Source of the DNA: Ignavibacteria bacterium
GTDB lineage: Bacteria; Bacteroidota; Ignavibacteria; Kapaibacteriales; Kapaibacteriaceae
DNA length: 51,691 nt
Assembly: GCA_947458785.1 (NCBI GenBank)
Contig: CANGZU010000004.1
Span: 1 to 51,691, forward strand
Direction of reading: 5' to 3'
The notes under the pieces are model-generated. The model had not been told where the DNA came from. It made no database searches and was given only the letters and a program-made list of their open reading frames with translations. Made by a program: the position numbers and the translations under genes. Below, in pieces: positions 36,967-46,339 of this stretch (positions within the stretch are counted from its first letter, which is position 1; every line of letters starts with the position of its first letter).

Positions 36967-38400
36967 ATGGCCTCACAAACTACGCTTGACGCAATCCTCT
37001 CGCTCTCGAAGCGAAAAGGGTTTGTTTACCAATCTTCTGAGATCTACGGTGGGCTTAACGGCTGCTGGGATTTTGGCCCACTTGGGGTCGAGCTTCTCCG
37101 GAACATCAAGGACTCATGGTGGAAGGCAATGACCTACCGCTCTGACATTGTCGGCATCGACTCTTCAATCCTGATGCATCCCAGGGTATGGGAGGCGTCA
37201 GGACACGTTGGGCAGTTCTCCGACCCAATGATTGATAACAAAACGTCGAAGTCACGTCATCGTGCAGACAATCTGATCGAAGACTTCATATTCCGCCTGC
37301 GCAATAAGGGCAAGACAGAGCAGGCCGATGCCATCGAACAGGCGCTCAACAGTTCATCAAACAATGAGGATCTTCACACGATCATCATGTCGAACAATAT
37401 TCCCGATCCAATCTCCGGAACAACTGATTGGACGGAGGTACGCAATTTCAATCTGATGTTCGAGACGCATGTGGGTCCCGTTGCCGACGCGGCAAACGTT
37501 GTCTACCTGCGACCAGAGACTGCCCAGGGGATCTTTGTGAACTTCAAGAATGTCATGGAATCGGCCCGCATGAAGCCTCCATTCGGCATTGCACAGATCG
37601 GCAAGAGTTTCCGCAACGAGATCAACACAAAGAATTTCCTGTTCCGCACCCGTGAGTTCGAACAGATGGAGATGCAGTTCTTTATCAAGCCCGGCACGCA
37701 GGACGAATGGTTTGAATATTGGCGCAATGCCCGTTGGAATTGGTTCACGGAGACGCTCGGTATAGACGCCGCGAAGCTACACCGCAAGCCCCATGAGAAG
37801 CTCGCTCACTATGCTGCAGCAGCAGAAGACATCGAGTATCTCTTCCCATTTGGATGGGGCGAGATTGAAGGTATTCATTCTCGAACCGACTTCGACCTGG
37901 GGCGCCACCAGGAGTTCTCAGGCAAGAAGCTTGAGTATGTCGACACTGCCACGAAGGACAGATTCACTCCGTACGTTATTGAGACGGCCGTTGGGGCCAC
38001 GCGGACGTTCATGGCTGTTCTCTGTGATGCCTATCGCGAAGAGCAACTCCCAACGGATGATGGCGGCACCGATACACGGTCAATGCTGAAACTCAAGCCG
38101 TCGATCGCGCCGATCACTGCTGCCGTTCTGCCACTTGTGAACAAGGACGGAATGCCCGAAGCCGCCGAGAAGATCATAACGAACCTTCAGCAGCACTTCC
38201 GCGTTGACTACGACACAAGTGGAGCGATTGGTCGCCGATATCGCCGTCAGGATGAAGTTGGAACGCCGTTCTGTATCACCGTTGACGGTCAGACACTAAG
38301 CGACTCCACGGTTACGCTTCGTGATCGGGACACCATGCAGCAAGACCGTATACAGGTTGATGCACTGGTAGCCGAGATCCAACGTCGAATGCATTCATGA
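36967..38400 (+). CDS. glyS: Glycyl-tRNA synthetase (alpha2 type)
   Basis: This class II synthetase charges tRNA-Gly. The 477-residue product opens with LSKRKGFVYQSSEIYGGLNGCWDFGPLG and has VWEASGHVGQFSDP, RPETAQGIFVNF, FRNEI and the motif 3 region near ETAVGATRTFMAVL, all typical of the homodimeric form. No clear Shine-Dalgarno precedes the ATG. The stop overlaps the ctpA start by 4 bases. It begins a seven-gene rightward run. Confidence 0.95.
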   Translation: MASQTTLDAILSLSKRKGFVYQSSEIYGGLNGCWDFGPLGVELLRNIKDSWWKAMTYRSDIVGIDSSILMHPRVWEASGHVGQFSDPMIDNKTSKSRHRADNLIEDFIFRLRNKGKTEQADAIEQALNSSSNNEDLHTIIMSNNIPDPISGTTDWTEVRNFNLMFETHVGPVADAANVVYLRPETAQGIFVNFKNVMESARMKPPFGIAQIGKSFRNEINTKNFLFRTREFEQMEMQFFIKPGTQDEWFEYWRNARWNWFTETLGIDAAKLHRKPHEKLAHYAAAAEDIEYLFPFGWGEIEGIHSRTDFDLGRHQEFSGKKLEYVDTATKDRFTPYVIETAVGATRTFMAVLCDAYREEQLPTDDGGTDTRSMLKLKPSIAPITAAVLPLVNKDGMPEAAEKIITNLQQHFRVDYDTSGAIGRRYRRQDEVGTPFCITVDGQTLSDSTVTLRDRDTMQQDRIQVDALVAEIQRRMHS

Positions 38401-40034
38401 GCCCCCTTCGAAGACTTGTCCTCATCGTCACGATTGCTGTAGCACCCGCTGCAGCGCTCGCCTACACGGATGATGCATATGTGCGCATTGCGAAGGCCAT
38501 CGAGGCCTTTGGGGAAGTATTCCGAGAAGTACAGGTGCGCTATGTAGACCCTGTAGATCCCATCGAGCTTGTCGATGTCGGGATCAGTGCTATGCTCGAG
38601 CATCTCGATCCGTACACGGAGTACTTCGTGGGCGATGAGTCCGAAGACATGCAGAATTTGACCACGGGCAACTACGTGGGAGTAGGCATCGTTGTCGACG
38701 AGGTAGACAGCGCACTCTACATCGCAGACCTCAGGCAGGGTGGATCAGCGCTTGAGTCGAAGGTCCGGATTGGAGATCGCATCGTGCGGGTTGATACCGT
38801 CTGGGCAGACTCGCTGGATCAAGAAACACTGCGCACTCATACACGCGGGGAAGAGGGTACATCGGTGTCGATGTGGCTGCTCCGGGCTGGCAGGCCCGAC
38901 ACGATGAAGGTTATGCTCGAGCGCCGCGCACTTCAGCTCGAGTCGGTCTACGCGGCCGATCGACTCGGACAATCGGTTGGCTACGTTAAACTCACGCGAT
39001 TTACGAGCACAACTCGTGATGAGCTGTTGGAATCGATACGCGCATTAGAACGTTCTGGTCCGCTGAGTGCCCTGGTCCTTGACCTACGTGACAACCCTGG
39101 AGGACTGCTTGAAGCTGCTATTGGTGTTACCGAACTATTCGTTCCGCAGGGTCGTGAAATCGTAACGACGCGCGGACGAGCATATGAAGAGACCCGTCTC
39201 TATGCCTCAACAAGGGCACCACAATACCCGAAGCTTCCGCTGGCCATCTTGATCAATGCCAATAGCGCAAGCGCCAGTGAAGTTGTGGCCGGAGCGATCC
39301 AGGATCTCGATCGTGGGGTGATCATTGGTGAACGTTCCTACGGAAAAGGATTCGTTCAGTCGATGGTGCCGATCTCACAGGGATCTTCCATCCTCAAACT
39401 GACAACTGCTCGCTACTTCACTCCCTCTGGACGCTGCATCCAGCGCATCGATAAGCGTGGTGCAGATCCATCTGGTCAGAAAGAATCGTTTGCCACGGCG
39501 GCTGGACGCGCAGTAGAGGCGCGACACGGGATCGATCCCGACACTATTGTCGTCGATTCCGTCCTACCCACAGTGCTGCACAATCTCGAGAGCTCAGGGG
39601 TTATCGGAATGTTTGCTACACAATATGCTGCCCGGTTTGCCAGCCTGCCGCAGGACTTTGAAGTTCGCAAGCCCCTTGTCGAGGAATTCCTGCGCTATAT
39701 CACGAGTCTGCCCACGAAGAAGCGCGATCCCCTCTTGCAGACCATGCAACGGTTGCAACGCGGATTCGACGGAATGAACATGCAGCAGGCAACCAAGACG
39801 GCCATCACGAATCTCCAAGCGCAGATAGAACGTGAGTACATAGCACTAGTTCGGTCGCACACCCCGCTGTTGCAACGGTTGCTTGATGAGCAGATTCGAT
39901 TGCGATTTACGACCGGAAACGTACAATATCTGCGCACACTGCTCGACATACCAACCGTGCTGACAGCTTACGAGGTTCTACGAGGCCCGAAATATGGTGC
40001 ATTCCTCGCACCGAAATTGCCGTCAGATCAGTAA
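38397..40034 (+). CDS. ctpA: C-terminal processing peptidase, S41 family
   Basis: The 545-residue product has a signal peptide (about 1-22), a PDZ domain (about 95-175 with YVGVGIVVDE and VRIGDRIVRVD) and the S41 protease domain. The catalytic Ser lies in SASASE (290-295) and the Lys is probably Lys317 in GERSYGKG. The enzyme trims or degrades periplasmic proteins from their C-termini. The start overlaps the glyS stop. The stop TAA also forms the first bases of a promoter-like TAACTTTG for rpoD. Confidence 0.93.
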   Translation: MSPLRRLVLIVTIAVAPAAALAYTDDAYVRIAKAIEAFGEVFREVQVRYVDPVDPIELVDVGISAMLEHLDPYTEYFVGDESEDMQNLTTGNYVGVGIVVDEVDSALYIADLRQGGSALESKVRIGDRIVRVDTVWADSLDQETLRTHTRGEEGTSVSMWLLRAGRPDTMKVMLERRALQLESVYAADRLGQSVGYVKLTRFTSTTRDELLESIRALERSGPLSALVLDLRDNPGGLLEAAIGVTELFVPQGREIVTTRGRAYEETRLYASTRAPQYPKLPLAILINANSASASEVVAGAIQDLDRGVIIGERSYGKGFVQSMVPISQGSSILKLTTARYFTPSGRCIQRIDKRGADPSGQKESFATAAGRAVEARHGIDPDTIVVDSVLPTVLHNLESSGVIGMFATQYAARFASLPQDFEVRKPLVEEFLRYITSLPTKKRDPLLQTMQRLQRGFDGMNMQQATKTAITNLQAQIEREYIALVRSHTPLLQRLLDEQIRLRFTTGNVQYLRTLLDIPTVLTAYEVLRGPKYGAFLAPKLPSDQ

Positions 40035-40039
40035 CTTTG
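40032..40039 (+). promoter_or_regulatory. Putative -7 element (TAACTTTG) for rpoD
   Basis: TAACTTTG matches the Bacteroidota consensus TAnnTTTG and overlaps the ctpA stop codon. It would start transcription about 30-35 bases before the rpoD ATG. No clear -33 TTTG is seen at the usual distance, so it is only suggestive. Confidence 0.33.
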
Positions 40040-40079
40040 CAGTCTTTCCCCGCAAACGTCTCATAATAGGTCCCTGTCC

Positions 40080-40943
40080 ATGAGGATTACGAAACAATAC
40101 ACCAATCGCGAAAGCCAATCACTCGACAAGTATCTCCAGGAGATCGGACGAGTTGACCTTCTAACTGGTGATGATGAAATTGTGTTGGCCCAAGCTATCA
40201 AGCGTGGCGGTTTTGAAGGCTCCATGGCTCTTGAGCGCTTGGTCAAAGCTAACCTCCGGTTTGTGGTGTCTGTTGCGAAGCAGTATCAGAATCAGGGACT
40301 TTCGCTTGGCGACTTGATCAACGAAGGCAATCTAGGATTGATCAAGGCCGCAAAGCGCTTCGATGAAACACGCGGGTTTAAGTTCATTTCCTACGCCGTT
40401 TGGTGGATTCGTCAATCGATTCTTCAGGCACTTGCAGAGCAGTCACGTATCGTACGTCTACCACTCAATCGAGTCGGTGCTCTCAACAAGATTGGCAAGA
40501 AATTCTCAGAACTTGAACAGCAGTACGAGCGCGAACCAACCGCAGCTGAGCTGGCAGAACAGCTCGAAATGTCGATCGCGGAGATCTCTGAGACAATCAA
40601 GATCTCGGGACGCCACCTCTCGGTTGATGCGCCGTTTGTTCAAGGTGAAGACAACCGTCTTTTGGACATTCTTCCAAACGATCAACAACCGCCCCCTGAC
40701 AGCGAGTTGATGCGTGAATCTTTGCGCGTCGAAGTGCAGCAGGTTCTCAATACCCTGAGTGAACGTGAAGCCGAAGTCATTCGCCTCTATTTTGGTCTCG
40801 ATGATCAGCAGGCTCTGACTCTCGAAGAGATCGGCGAGAAGTTTAACCTTACGCGTGAGCGGGTTCGTCAGATCAAGGAAAAGGCCATCCGCCGTCTGCG
40901 TCATGCATCGCGTTCGAAAGCTCTCCGCACCTACCTCGGTTAA
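40080..40943 (+). CDS. rpoD: Primary RNA polymerase sigma factor RpoD/SigA
   Basis: The 287-residue product is a short sigma70 without region 1.1, of the kind used as housekeeping sigma in Bacteroidota. It begins [20 protein letters not shown], has the region 2 core ([32 protein letters not shown]) and the region 4 helix-turn-helix ([20 protein letters not shown]). It likely reads the TAnnTTTG promoters noted in this window. It sits 45 bases after ctpA and 12 bases before rimM. Confidence 0.95.
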   Translation: MRITKQYTNRESQSLDKYLQEIGRVDLLTGDDEIVLAQAIKRGGFEGSMALERLVKANLRFVVSVAKQYQNQGLSLGDLINEGNLGLIKAAKRFDETRGFKFISYAVWWIRQSILQALAEQSRIVRLPLNRVGALNKIGKKFSELEQQYEREPTAAELAEQLEMSIAEISETIKISGRHLSVDAPFVQGEDNRLLDILPNDQQPPPDSELMRESLRVEVQQVLNTLSEREAEVIRLYFGLDDQQALTLEEIGEKFNLTRERVRQIKEKAIRRLRHASRSKALRTYLG

Positions 40944-40955
40944 GTGAGGACTCCT

Positions 40956-41507
40956 TTGGCTTCCCAACAACTCGAGTACATCGGTGTGCTTGGTCGTACA
41001 CACGGCCTTGATGGGACGCTTGTGCTCGACGATGCAATTGCGCTTCCAAATGGACTAGCTCACGGTTGTATCGTGCATGTTGGTTTTTCCAGAGATTTCA
41101 CCAAGAGCTTTGCGGTTGAATCCTTTGCGCAAACAGAACATCGCACGCTGATGAAACTCCGTGAACTATCCACTGCCGAACAGGCTTCTGGTCTTATTGA
41201 TCATGCCGTCTTTGCTCGCGGAGAGGACCTTGGTATCAACTCGAGCGACCGCTATCGTGTAGGCGACATTCAGGGATGCCGTGTGATCAACGAACAAGGT
41301 GATGAGATCGGCGTTGTTACAGACGTGTGGATCCTGCCAGCAAATGATGTTTGGGTTGTAACCACAGCATCTCGGACAACGATCCCCCTACCTGTTATCG
41401 AGCAGGTCATTCTTGGTGTTGATATCGAACATCGTACGATCACTGCGCGCCTGCTCGACGGATTAGAAAACGTTGACATTCACGAGGATCTTGAACCCGA
41501 TGCCTGA
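40956..41507 (+). CDS. rimM: 16S rRNA processing protein RimM
   Basis: RimM helps mature the 30S head. The product has the N-terminal GRTHGLDGTL motif and a C-terminal PRC-barrel with VITDVW-like and PLPVIEQVILGVD segments. A TTG at 40956 with GAGGA 5 bases upstream is the likely start (183 residues). A GTG at 40944, directly after the rpoD stop, lacks a ribosome binding site. It overlaps trmD by 8 bases, the normal partner. Confidence 0.92.
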   Translation: MASQQLEYIGVLGRTHGLDGTLVLDDAIALPNGLAHGCIVHVGFSRDFTKSFAVESFAQTEHRTLMKLRELSTAEQASGLIDHAVFARGEDLGINSSDRYRVGDIQGCRVINEQGDEIGVVTDVWILPANDVWVVTTASRTTIPLPVIEQVILGVDIEHRTITARLLDGLENVDIHEDLEPDA

Positions 41508-42204
41508 ACCGGTCATCCGCATCGACATCGTTTGCGTCGTTCCCCAGGTACTCGAGTCCGTCATCTCCACATCGATCCTGAAACGAGCACAGGATAAGGG
41601 GCTTGTACAGATCCATCTGCACAACCTGCATGACTATGCGACGGACACGTACCGTCATATTGATGACACCCCCTATGGCGGCGGCGCAGGCATGGTGATT
41701 CAATGCGAGCCCGTGTTCAGCTGCATTGAGGAGTTATTACGTGCTCGTTCCTACGATGATGTTATCTACCTTAGTCCGGATGGAGAAGTACTGACGCAAG
41801 AGCTGTGCAATGAGCTCTCATTGCGAAAGAACATCATCCTTCTATGCGGTCATTACAAAGGCATTGATCAGCGCATCCGAGACGTGCTGGTAACGCGGGA
41901 GATATCGGTTGGCGATTACGTGTTAACAGGTGGAGAGATCGCTGCAGGCGTTCTCACTGACGCCATTGTGCGTCTCGTCCCTGGAGTGGTTGGTGATGCT
42001 GAAAGTGTCCTGGAAGATTCGTTCATGAACGGACTCTTGGATGCGCCGCTCTACACAAAACCTGCAACCTTTCGAGACATGACCGTACCAGATATTCTTC
42101 TTTCAGGCAATCACGCCAAGATTCGTCAGTGGCGACATGAACAGTCACTTGCCAAGACTCGCACACGCAGGCCAGACCTTCTAGATCCTGGAGCCGACAC
42201 ATGA
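41500..42204 (+). CDS. trmD: tRNA (guanine-N1-)-methyltransferase
   Basis: TrmD methylates G37 of tRNAs reading CUN, CCN and CGG. The 234-residue product has the trefoil-knot SAM site: YLSPDGEVLTQ, LLCGHYKGIDQR and SVGDYVLTGGEIAAGVL, followed by VGDAESVLEDSF. The ATG at 41500 lies within the rimM 3' end and gives the expected length; the frame is open a little further upstream. The stop overlaps the hydrolase start by 4 bases. Confidence 0.96.
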   Translation: MPEPVIRIDIVCVVPQVLESVISTSILKRAQDKGLVQIHLHNLHDYATDTYRHIDDTPYGGGAGMVIQCEPVFSCIEELLRARSYDDVIYLSPDGEVLTQELCNELSLRKNIILLCGHYKGIDQRIRDVLVTREISVGDYVLTGGEIAAGVLTDAIVRLVPGVVGDAESVLEDSFMNGLLDAPLYTKPATFRDMTVPDILLSGNHAKIRQWRHEQSLAKTRTRRPDLLDPGADT

Positions 42205-43061
42205 TCGTGCCTGAAACTGAGCATAGTATTGTCAATCGACACGGCGACGTTCTCTACAGCACAGTGACGACCCCTCTCCAGAGTGCTGATGGCGGCCTGC
42301 CGCTATTGTTGCTGTTGCATGGATTCAAGGGATTCCGCAATTACAGCTTCATCCCCTGGCTATCGCAGTTTGCTGCTCACGCTGGCGCTATCGCAGTGCG
42401 TATGTGCTTTTCACTGAACGGTATGAAGAATACCTCTTGGCTCGTGCAGGCAACCGATGACTTTGCCAGGAATACAATCTCCCGCGAATGCGATGATGTT
42501 GCCGATCTTGTTGATGCGCTCTGCCACCATGAGGAGTTCGCCAATCTGCGGCGCGTCTGGAACGGCAAGATCAGTGTGCTAGGGCACTCACGCGGAGGAG
42601 GCATTGCAATGATTGCATCCAGCGAACTCCTGAAAACGCATCAAGAACAGTTGCATCATGTAGCTGTATGGAATTCTGTGGGCACGTGGACACGATGGAC
42701 TCCCCGCCAGGCAGCCACATGGAAGGGGGCCGGTACATTTGAGATGCAGAACCAACGAACGCTTCAAACTCTGAACATGCATTCGACATACCTCGTTGAT
42801 ATCGAGGAGAACGCCCCACGGCTCGACCTCGTAACTGCCAGCAGTGCCCTATCCGGCAAGCTGCGGTACGTTCACGCTCAGCATGATCTGACAGTGCCTC
42901 TGCGGGAGATCGAACTGTTGGCGCAGGCCTCTCGCACCGAGGATTCGATTACAATTATCGGCAACACAACCCACACATTTGGCATGGAGCACCCTGTAAG
43001 CCGCATTACTCGTGGATTTGCAGACGCCATCGAAGCAACATTTCCGTGGGTTGTGCGATGA
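42201..43061 (+). CDS. Alpha/beta hydrolase
   Basis: The 286-residue product has the oxyanion segment LLLLLHGFKGFRNY, the nucleophile elbow GHSRGG (Ser130), an Asp in HAQHDLTVP and a His in NTTHTFG, giving a full catalytic triad pattern. It resembles dienelactone-hydrolase or peptidase-like cytoplasmic hydrolases. The substrate is unknown. It is coupled by start/stop overlaps to trmD before it and to the lipoprotein after it. Confidence 0.85.
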   Translation: MIVPETEHSIVNRHGDVLYSTVTTPLQSADGGLPLLLLLHGFKGFRNYSFIPWLSQFAAHAGAIAVRMCFSLNGMKNTSWLVQATDDFARNTISRECDDVADLVDALCHHEEFANLRRVWNGKISVLGHSRGGGIAMIASSELLKTHQEQLHHVAVWNSVGTWTRWTPRQAATWKGAGTFEMQNQRTLQTLNMHSTYLVDIEENAPRLDLVTASSALSGKLRYVHAQHDLTVPLREIELLAQASRTEDSITIIGNTTHTFGMEHPVSRITRGFADAIEATFPWVVR

Positions 43062-43492
43062 AGACTCTAGGTACTTCGTTATGCATGATTGCTCTTGCCT
43101 TGGTTTGTGCAGGATGCGAACTCTTCGTGGTTGGCACACCAGCACGACCGCGCATGATCATTGAACGGAGCCAGCGCACAGCTCCAGGCGTCGTTCATCT
43201 CTTCAAAGCAGAGCTTGATTCGGGCAACACAACCGCAGCAACGGAACTCATGGTCTCAGCTACTGGACGTGCGTTGCTAGCAGTTGAGAAATATGAGTTG
43301 GCTGATGATCTGCAGCGTTGGAAATCTGTTATGTCGGGCCTGCCAATCTCTGATACGCGCGTCGATACGCTTGGACCGGACGCACATGAGGTTTCGATCA
43401 CGCTGGACTATATCCGCAAGATGAACTTCAGCGCCGTACGGCGCGACGGCCTCTGGTGGGTAACAAAGGTTACCGATCCGCAACGGAAGTAG
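43058..43492 (+). CDS. Small predicted lipoprotein
   Basis: The 144-residue product has a hydrophobic start ending at a lipobox-like CAGC (Cys20). A domain follows that pairs a helix-rich part (HLFKAELDSGNTTAATELM) with a beta part ending in DGLWWVTKVTD. This resembles small NTF2-like or DUF4878-like lipoproteins, but I cannot assign it firmly. The -3 position of the lipobox is Cys rather than Leu, so lipidation is likely but not certain. It ends the glyS-to-lipoprotein run, 3 bases from the convergent T9SS gene. Confidence 0.7.
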   Translation: MKTLGTSLCMIALALVCAGCELFVVGTPARPRMIIERSQRTAPGVVHLFKAELDSGNTTAATELMVSATGRALLAVEKYELADDLQRWKSVMSGLPISDTRVDTLGPDAHEVSITLDYIRKMNFSAVRRDGLWWVTKVTDPQRK

Positions 43493-43495
43493 GTC

Positions 43496-44845
43496 TTAGT
43501 TCGTTTTGACGAATGTCTTTGTCACCGTTGCAGCACCAATGTTGGCAACTAGAGTGTATGTACCAGCGGCAAGGGGCGCTGCATTCAGATGCACTGACGC
43601 TCCCGTGATTGCATATCCTGGCAGCGTAAGGCTTGGAAGAGCTTCGGTTCCTAGCAGAGAGTATACACGGATAACTACATCTGCCCCAGCCACGACCGAA
43701 CGCAAGTCAACCGAGATCTGATCGCGCACCGGATTAGGATGCGTTTCGATGAAACTTTGTCCGCTGAACAGTTCATCGACACTGGATGCAGGATCAAGAT
43801 GACGGTGAACGAAGGTACCTTTAGGAGCAACGAAGACGTGGTTGTCTTTGGTTACAATGACGCCATTGGCAGAGCCATCGATCGACTCAAGACCTTCTCG
43901 GACAAGCGTCCAGGTAGCCCCGTAGTTGGTGCTATGAAATGGCCCTGAGATCTTTTCCGTCGTTGCCCACATCTCACCGTTCTTGCCAATGGCAATGCCG
44001 GAGACTCTGTTGTTGGTAACATCGGCGTTATCCCAACCGGTTGTCAGATACGTCCACGAGTCGCCGTCATTGACTGATTTCATAACAACAGCGTTCTTGC
44101 TACGTGTCGATCCCGGAAGTGCATTCCTGCCAATGTAGAGGTGCCCTTTTTCATCGTGCGTCATCACGCGGAAGTTATCGTCACTCTCACCAGACTGCGG
44201 ATCAGAATCGATGCGCGTCCATGACGCGCCCTTATTGGTTGAGCGATACAAGCCCTTGTTGTAGGCAACAAGAACAAAGAGCTTATCGGAATTCGGCGAC
44301 TGAAACACTTCAAACAAAGCCGAGGTAGCACCCGGGATATTTGACCGTGGAATGTTCACAAACGTCTCGCCATTGTCAGCCGAGAGGCACATGCGCAAAT
44401 CTGCAGGACCGTTGTCGTATCCTACGAAGAGACTCGTAGCTCCTCCAGCGAGGATCTTTGTATCTACATAGATGCGGCTACCCGATGAGACCTGAAATCC
44501 AAGATTGAGTTTCTGCCATGTTTGGCCGTCGTCCGTTGATCGCATAACACCAACGCCATTGACAGACGCAAACACAACATCATTGGCACCAACCTTGATG
44601 TTGCTAATGGTTACAAAGTTGATTCCGTCATCAATACCGCGGTCGGAAAAATCCCACGTCTCGCCTTTGTCAGTCGTGCGGTAGACCTTGCTGTAGTCTG
44701 TACCGGCAAACACATGCCCCTTACTGTTTGTCGCAAGGCATACAGCAGAAGCTGCAGGCCCGGTAGTCACCTGCCAGTACTGCCCAACACTCGGAGATGG
44801 AGAGAGGAGCAGCAAAGTAGTGCAGAGGAGTGCTATGAAGCGCAT
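43496..44845 (-). CDS. T9SS-sorted Asp-box (BNR/sortilin-like) beta-propeller protein
   Basis: The 449-residue product has a signal peptide (about 1-21), then at least six Asp-box motifs of the form S-T-x-x-G-x-T-W (RTTDKGETW, RSTDDGQTW, LSADNGETF, RSTNKGASW, KSVNDGDSW, HSTNYGATW). A T9SS type A sorting domain starts near HPNPV (about 370). Such propellers occur in sialidases and photosynthesis-factor-like proteins, but no sialidase catalytic set is evident. It is probably surface-exposed. It is divergent from mpl. Confidence 0.85.
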   Translation of the reverse strand: MRFIALLCTTLLLLSPSPSVGQYWQVTTGPAASAVCLATNSKGHVFAGTDYSKVYRTTDKGETWDFSDRGIDDGINFVTISNIKVGANDVVFASVNGVGVMRSTDDGQTWQKLNLGFQVSSGSRIYVDTKILAGGATSLFVGYDNGPADLRMCLSADNGETFVNIPRSNIPGATSALFEVFQSPNSDKLFVLVAYNKGLYRSTNKGASWTRIDSDPQSGESDDNFRVMTHDEKGHLYIGRNALPGSTRSKNAVVMKSVNDGDSWTYLTTGWDNADVTNNRVSGIAIGKNGEMWATTEKISGPFHSTNYGATWTLVREGLESIDGSANGVIVTKDNHVFVAPKGTFVHRHLDPASSVDELFSGQSFIETHPNPVRDQISVDLRSVVAGADVVIRVYSLLGTEALPSLTLPGYAITGASVHLNAAPLAAGTYTLVANIGAATVTKTFVKTN

Positions 44846-44858
44846 GATTGTCCCGTTC

Positions 44859-44866
44859 TATCTTTG
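44859..44866 (+). promoter_or_regulatory. Putative -7 element (TATCTTTG) for mpl
   Basis: TATCTTTG matches TAnnTTTG exactly and would give a leader of about 35 bases before the mpl ATG. Its TATCTT half (44859-44864) is mirrored by AAGATA at 44876-44881, so the 63-base divergent spacer has a small dyad that could place a second promoter facing the T9SS gene. Confidence 0.38.
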
Positions 44867-44908
44867 TAACAACACAAGATACCACATTTCGCGCAAGGCA
44901 CTGAAAGC

Positions 44909-46339
44909 ATGCATATCCATTTCGTTGGCATCGGAGGAACCGCTATGGGTTCTGTTGCAGTGGCATGTAGACTGCAGGGACATACCGTCACGGGTAGTGA
45001 TGGGCCTGTCTATGAGCCGATGCGCAGTGTTCTTGCCAATGCCGGCATCGAACGGTTCGAGGGGTATGATGCTACACGATTGCTGGCCCTCTGCCCAGAT
45101 TTGACGGTTATAGGCAATGCGATCAGCAGAGGGAACGAGGAGTTGGAGTTCGTTCTCGATAATCGATGGCCGTATTCATCGATGGCCGAACTGGTGGGTC
45201 GGTTGTTCATTGACCGCAACACGTCGATCGTATGTGCTGGTACGCACGGCAAGACTACAACCTCGAGTATTACTGCTTGGCTTCTCGAACACGCAGGATT
45301 TCAGCCAGGATACCTAATCGGAGGAGTCCCACAAAACTTCGAGTATGGTTGCCGACCTGTTTCAGCGGACATCCACAATACGCGTGCAGGGGTGTTTGTA
45401 TCCGAGGGCGACGAATATGATACTGCGTTTTTCGACAAACGAAGCAAGTTTGTGCACTATCGTCCGACGATTGCAATCGTCAACAATCTTGAATTTGATC
45501 ATGCCGACATCTTTTCGTCTGTCGAGGCCATTATTACCTCGTTCAAACAGATGATCCGTGTTATCCCCCAGAGTGGTGTTGCATTGGTAAATGCAGATGA
45601 TGACAACGCCCTCGCAACAACAGAGAACGCACACTGCACAGTTGAGACAGTCGGCCTTTCTCTAGATGCTACCTGGTGCATCGACGACGTGCAAGAGCTC
45701 GGCGGCACAACAATCTGGAACGTCAAACACGCCGGCTCCAACTATGGTACATTTTCCCTGCCAATGCCCGGAATACACAATGTTCGTAACGCAACTATGG
45801 CCATAGCGGCAACATTTCATGCTGGGCTTTCACGTGAAGAGCAGCAGCAAGCCATGCCGCTGTTTTCCCCGCCCAAGCGACGTCTAGAGGAGCTCGGGTT
45901 GTGGAATGGTGCAACAGTGATCGACGACTTCGCGCATCATCCAACAGCCATCGAGTTAACCCTGCGGGCGTTGCGTCAGAAGTATCCGAGCGCGCGTCTG
46001 CACGTTGTGTTCGAACCACGCTCAAACACGACGACACGAAACTTTTTCCAGCACGAACTGGCATCTTGTTTTGCCGGAGCAACAACAGTATGCCTTGGAC
46101 CAGTCAACAGACCCGAACGCTATGCACCCGAGGAACGGCTCGACACAGACCGCCTTATGCATGAAATCAAGCTTCAGGGTATCGAAGCTATCGGCTTAGA
46201 TGCAGCACTTGCATCCGACAAAGAATGGGGCCGCGTCGTGATTGAACACCTGGTCTCCCGGGTCCACCCTGGTGATGTACTTGCCATCTTGAGCAATGGT
46301 GATGTAGGGGGCTTGCGGCGACTGCTTATCGCTGGATGA
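44909..46339 (+). CDS. mpl: UDP-N-acetylmuramate:L-alanyl-gamma-D-glutamyl-meso-diaminopimelate ligase
   Basis: Mpl recycles murein tripeptide by joining it to UDP-MurNAc. The 476-residue Mur-ligase-family product starts with HIHFVGIGGTAMGSVA, has the ATP loop CAGTHGKTTTSS (109-120), EGDEYDTAFFDKRSKFVHY and VIDDFAHHPTAIE. The EYDTAFFDKRSKF segment separates Mpl from MurC. A DAP-containing wall fits with dapD in this window. The 3' end overlaps the convergent subtilase gene by 14 bases. Confidence 0.95.
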   Translation: MHIHFVGIGGTAMGSVAVACRLQGHTVTGSDGPVYEPMRSVLANAGIERFEGYDATRLLALCPDLTVIGNAISRGNEELEFVLDNRWPYSSMAELVGRLFIDRNTSIVCAGTHGKTTTSSITAWLLEHAGFQPGYLIGGVPQNFEYGCRPVSADIHNTRAGVFVSEGDEYDTAFFDKRSKFVHYRPTIAIVNNLEFDHADIFSSVEAIITSFKQMIRVIPQSGVALVNADDDNALATTENAHCTVETVGLSLDATWCIDDVQELGGTTIWNVKHAGSNYGTFSLPMPGIHNVRNATMAIAATFHAGLSREEQQQAMPLFSPPKRRLEELGLWNGATVIDDFAHHPTAIELTLRALRQKYPSARLHVVFEPRSNTTTRNFFQHELASCFAGATTVCLGPVNRPERYAPEERLDTDRLMHEIKLQGIEAIGLDAALASDKEWGRVVIEHLVSRVHPGDVLAILSNGDVGGLRRLLIAG

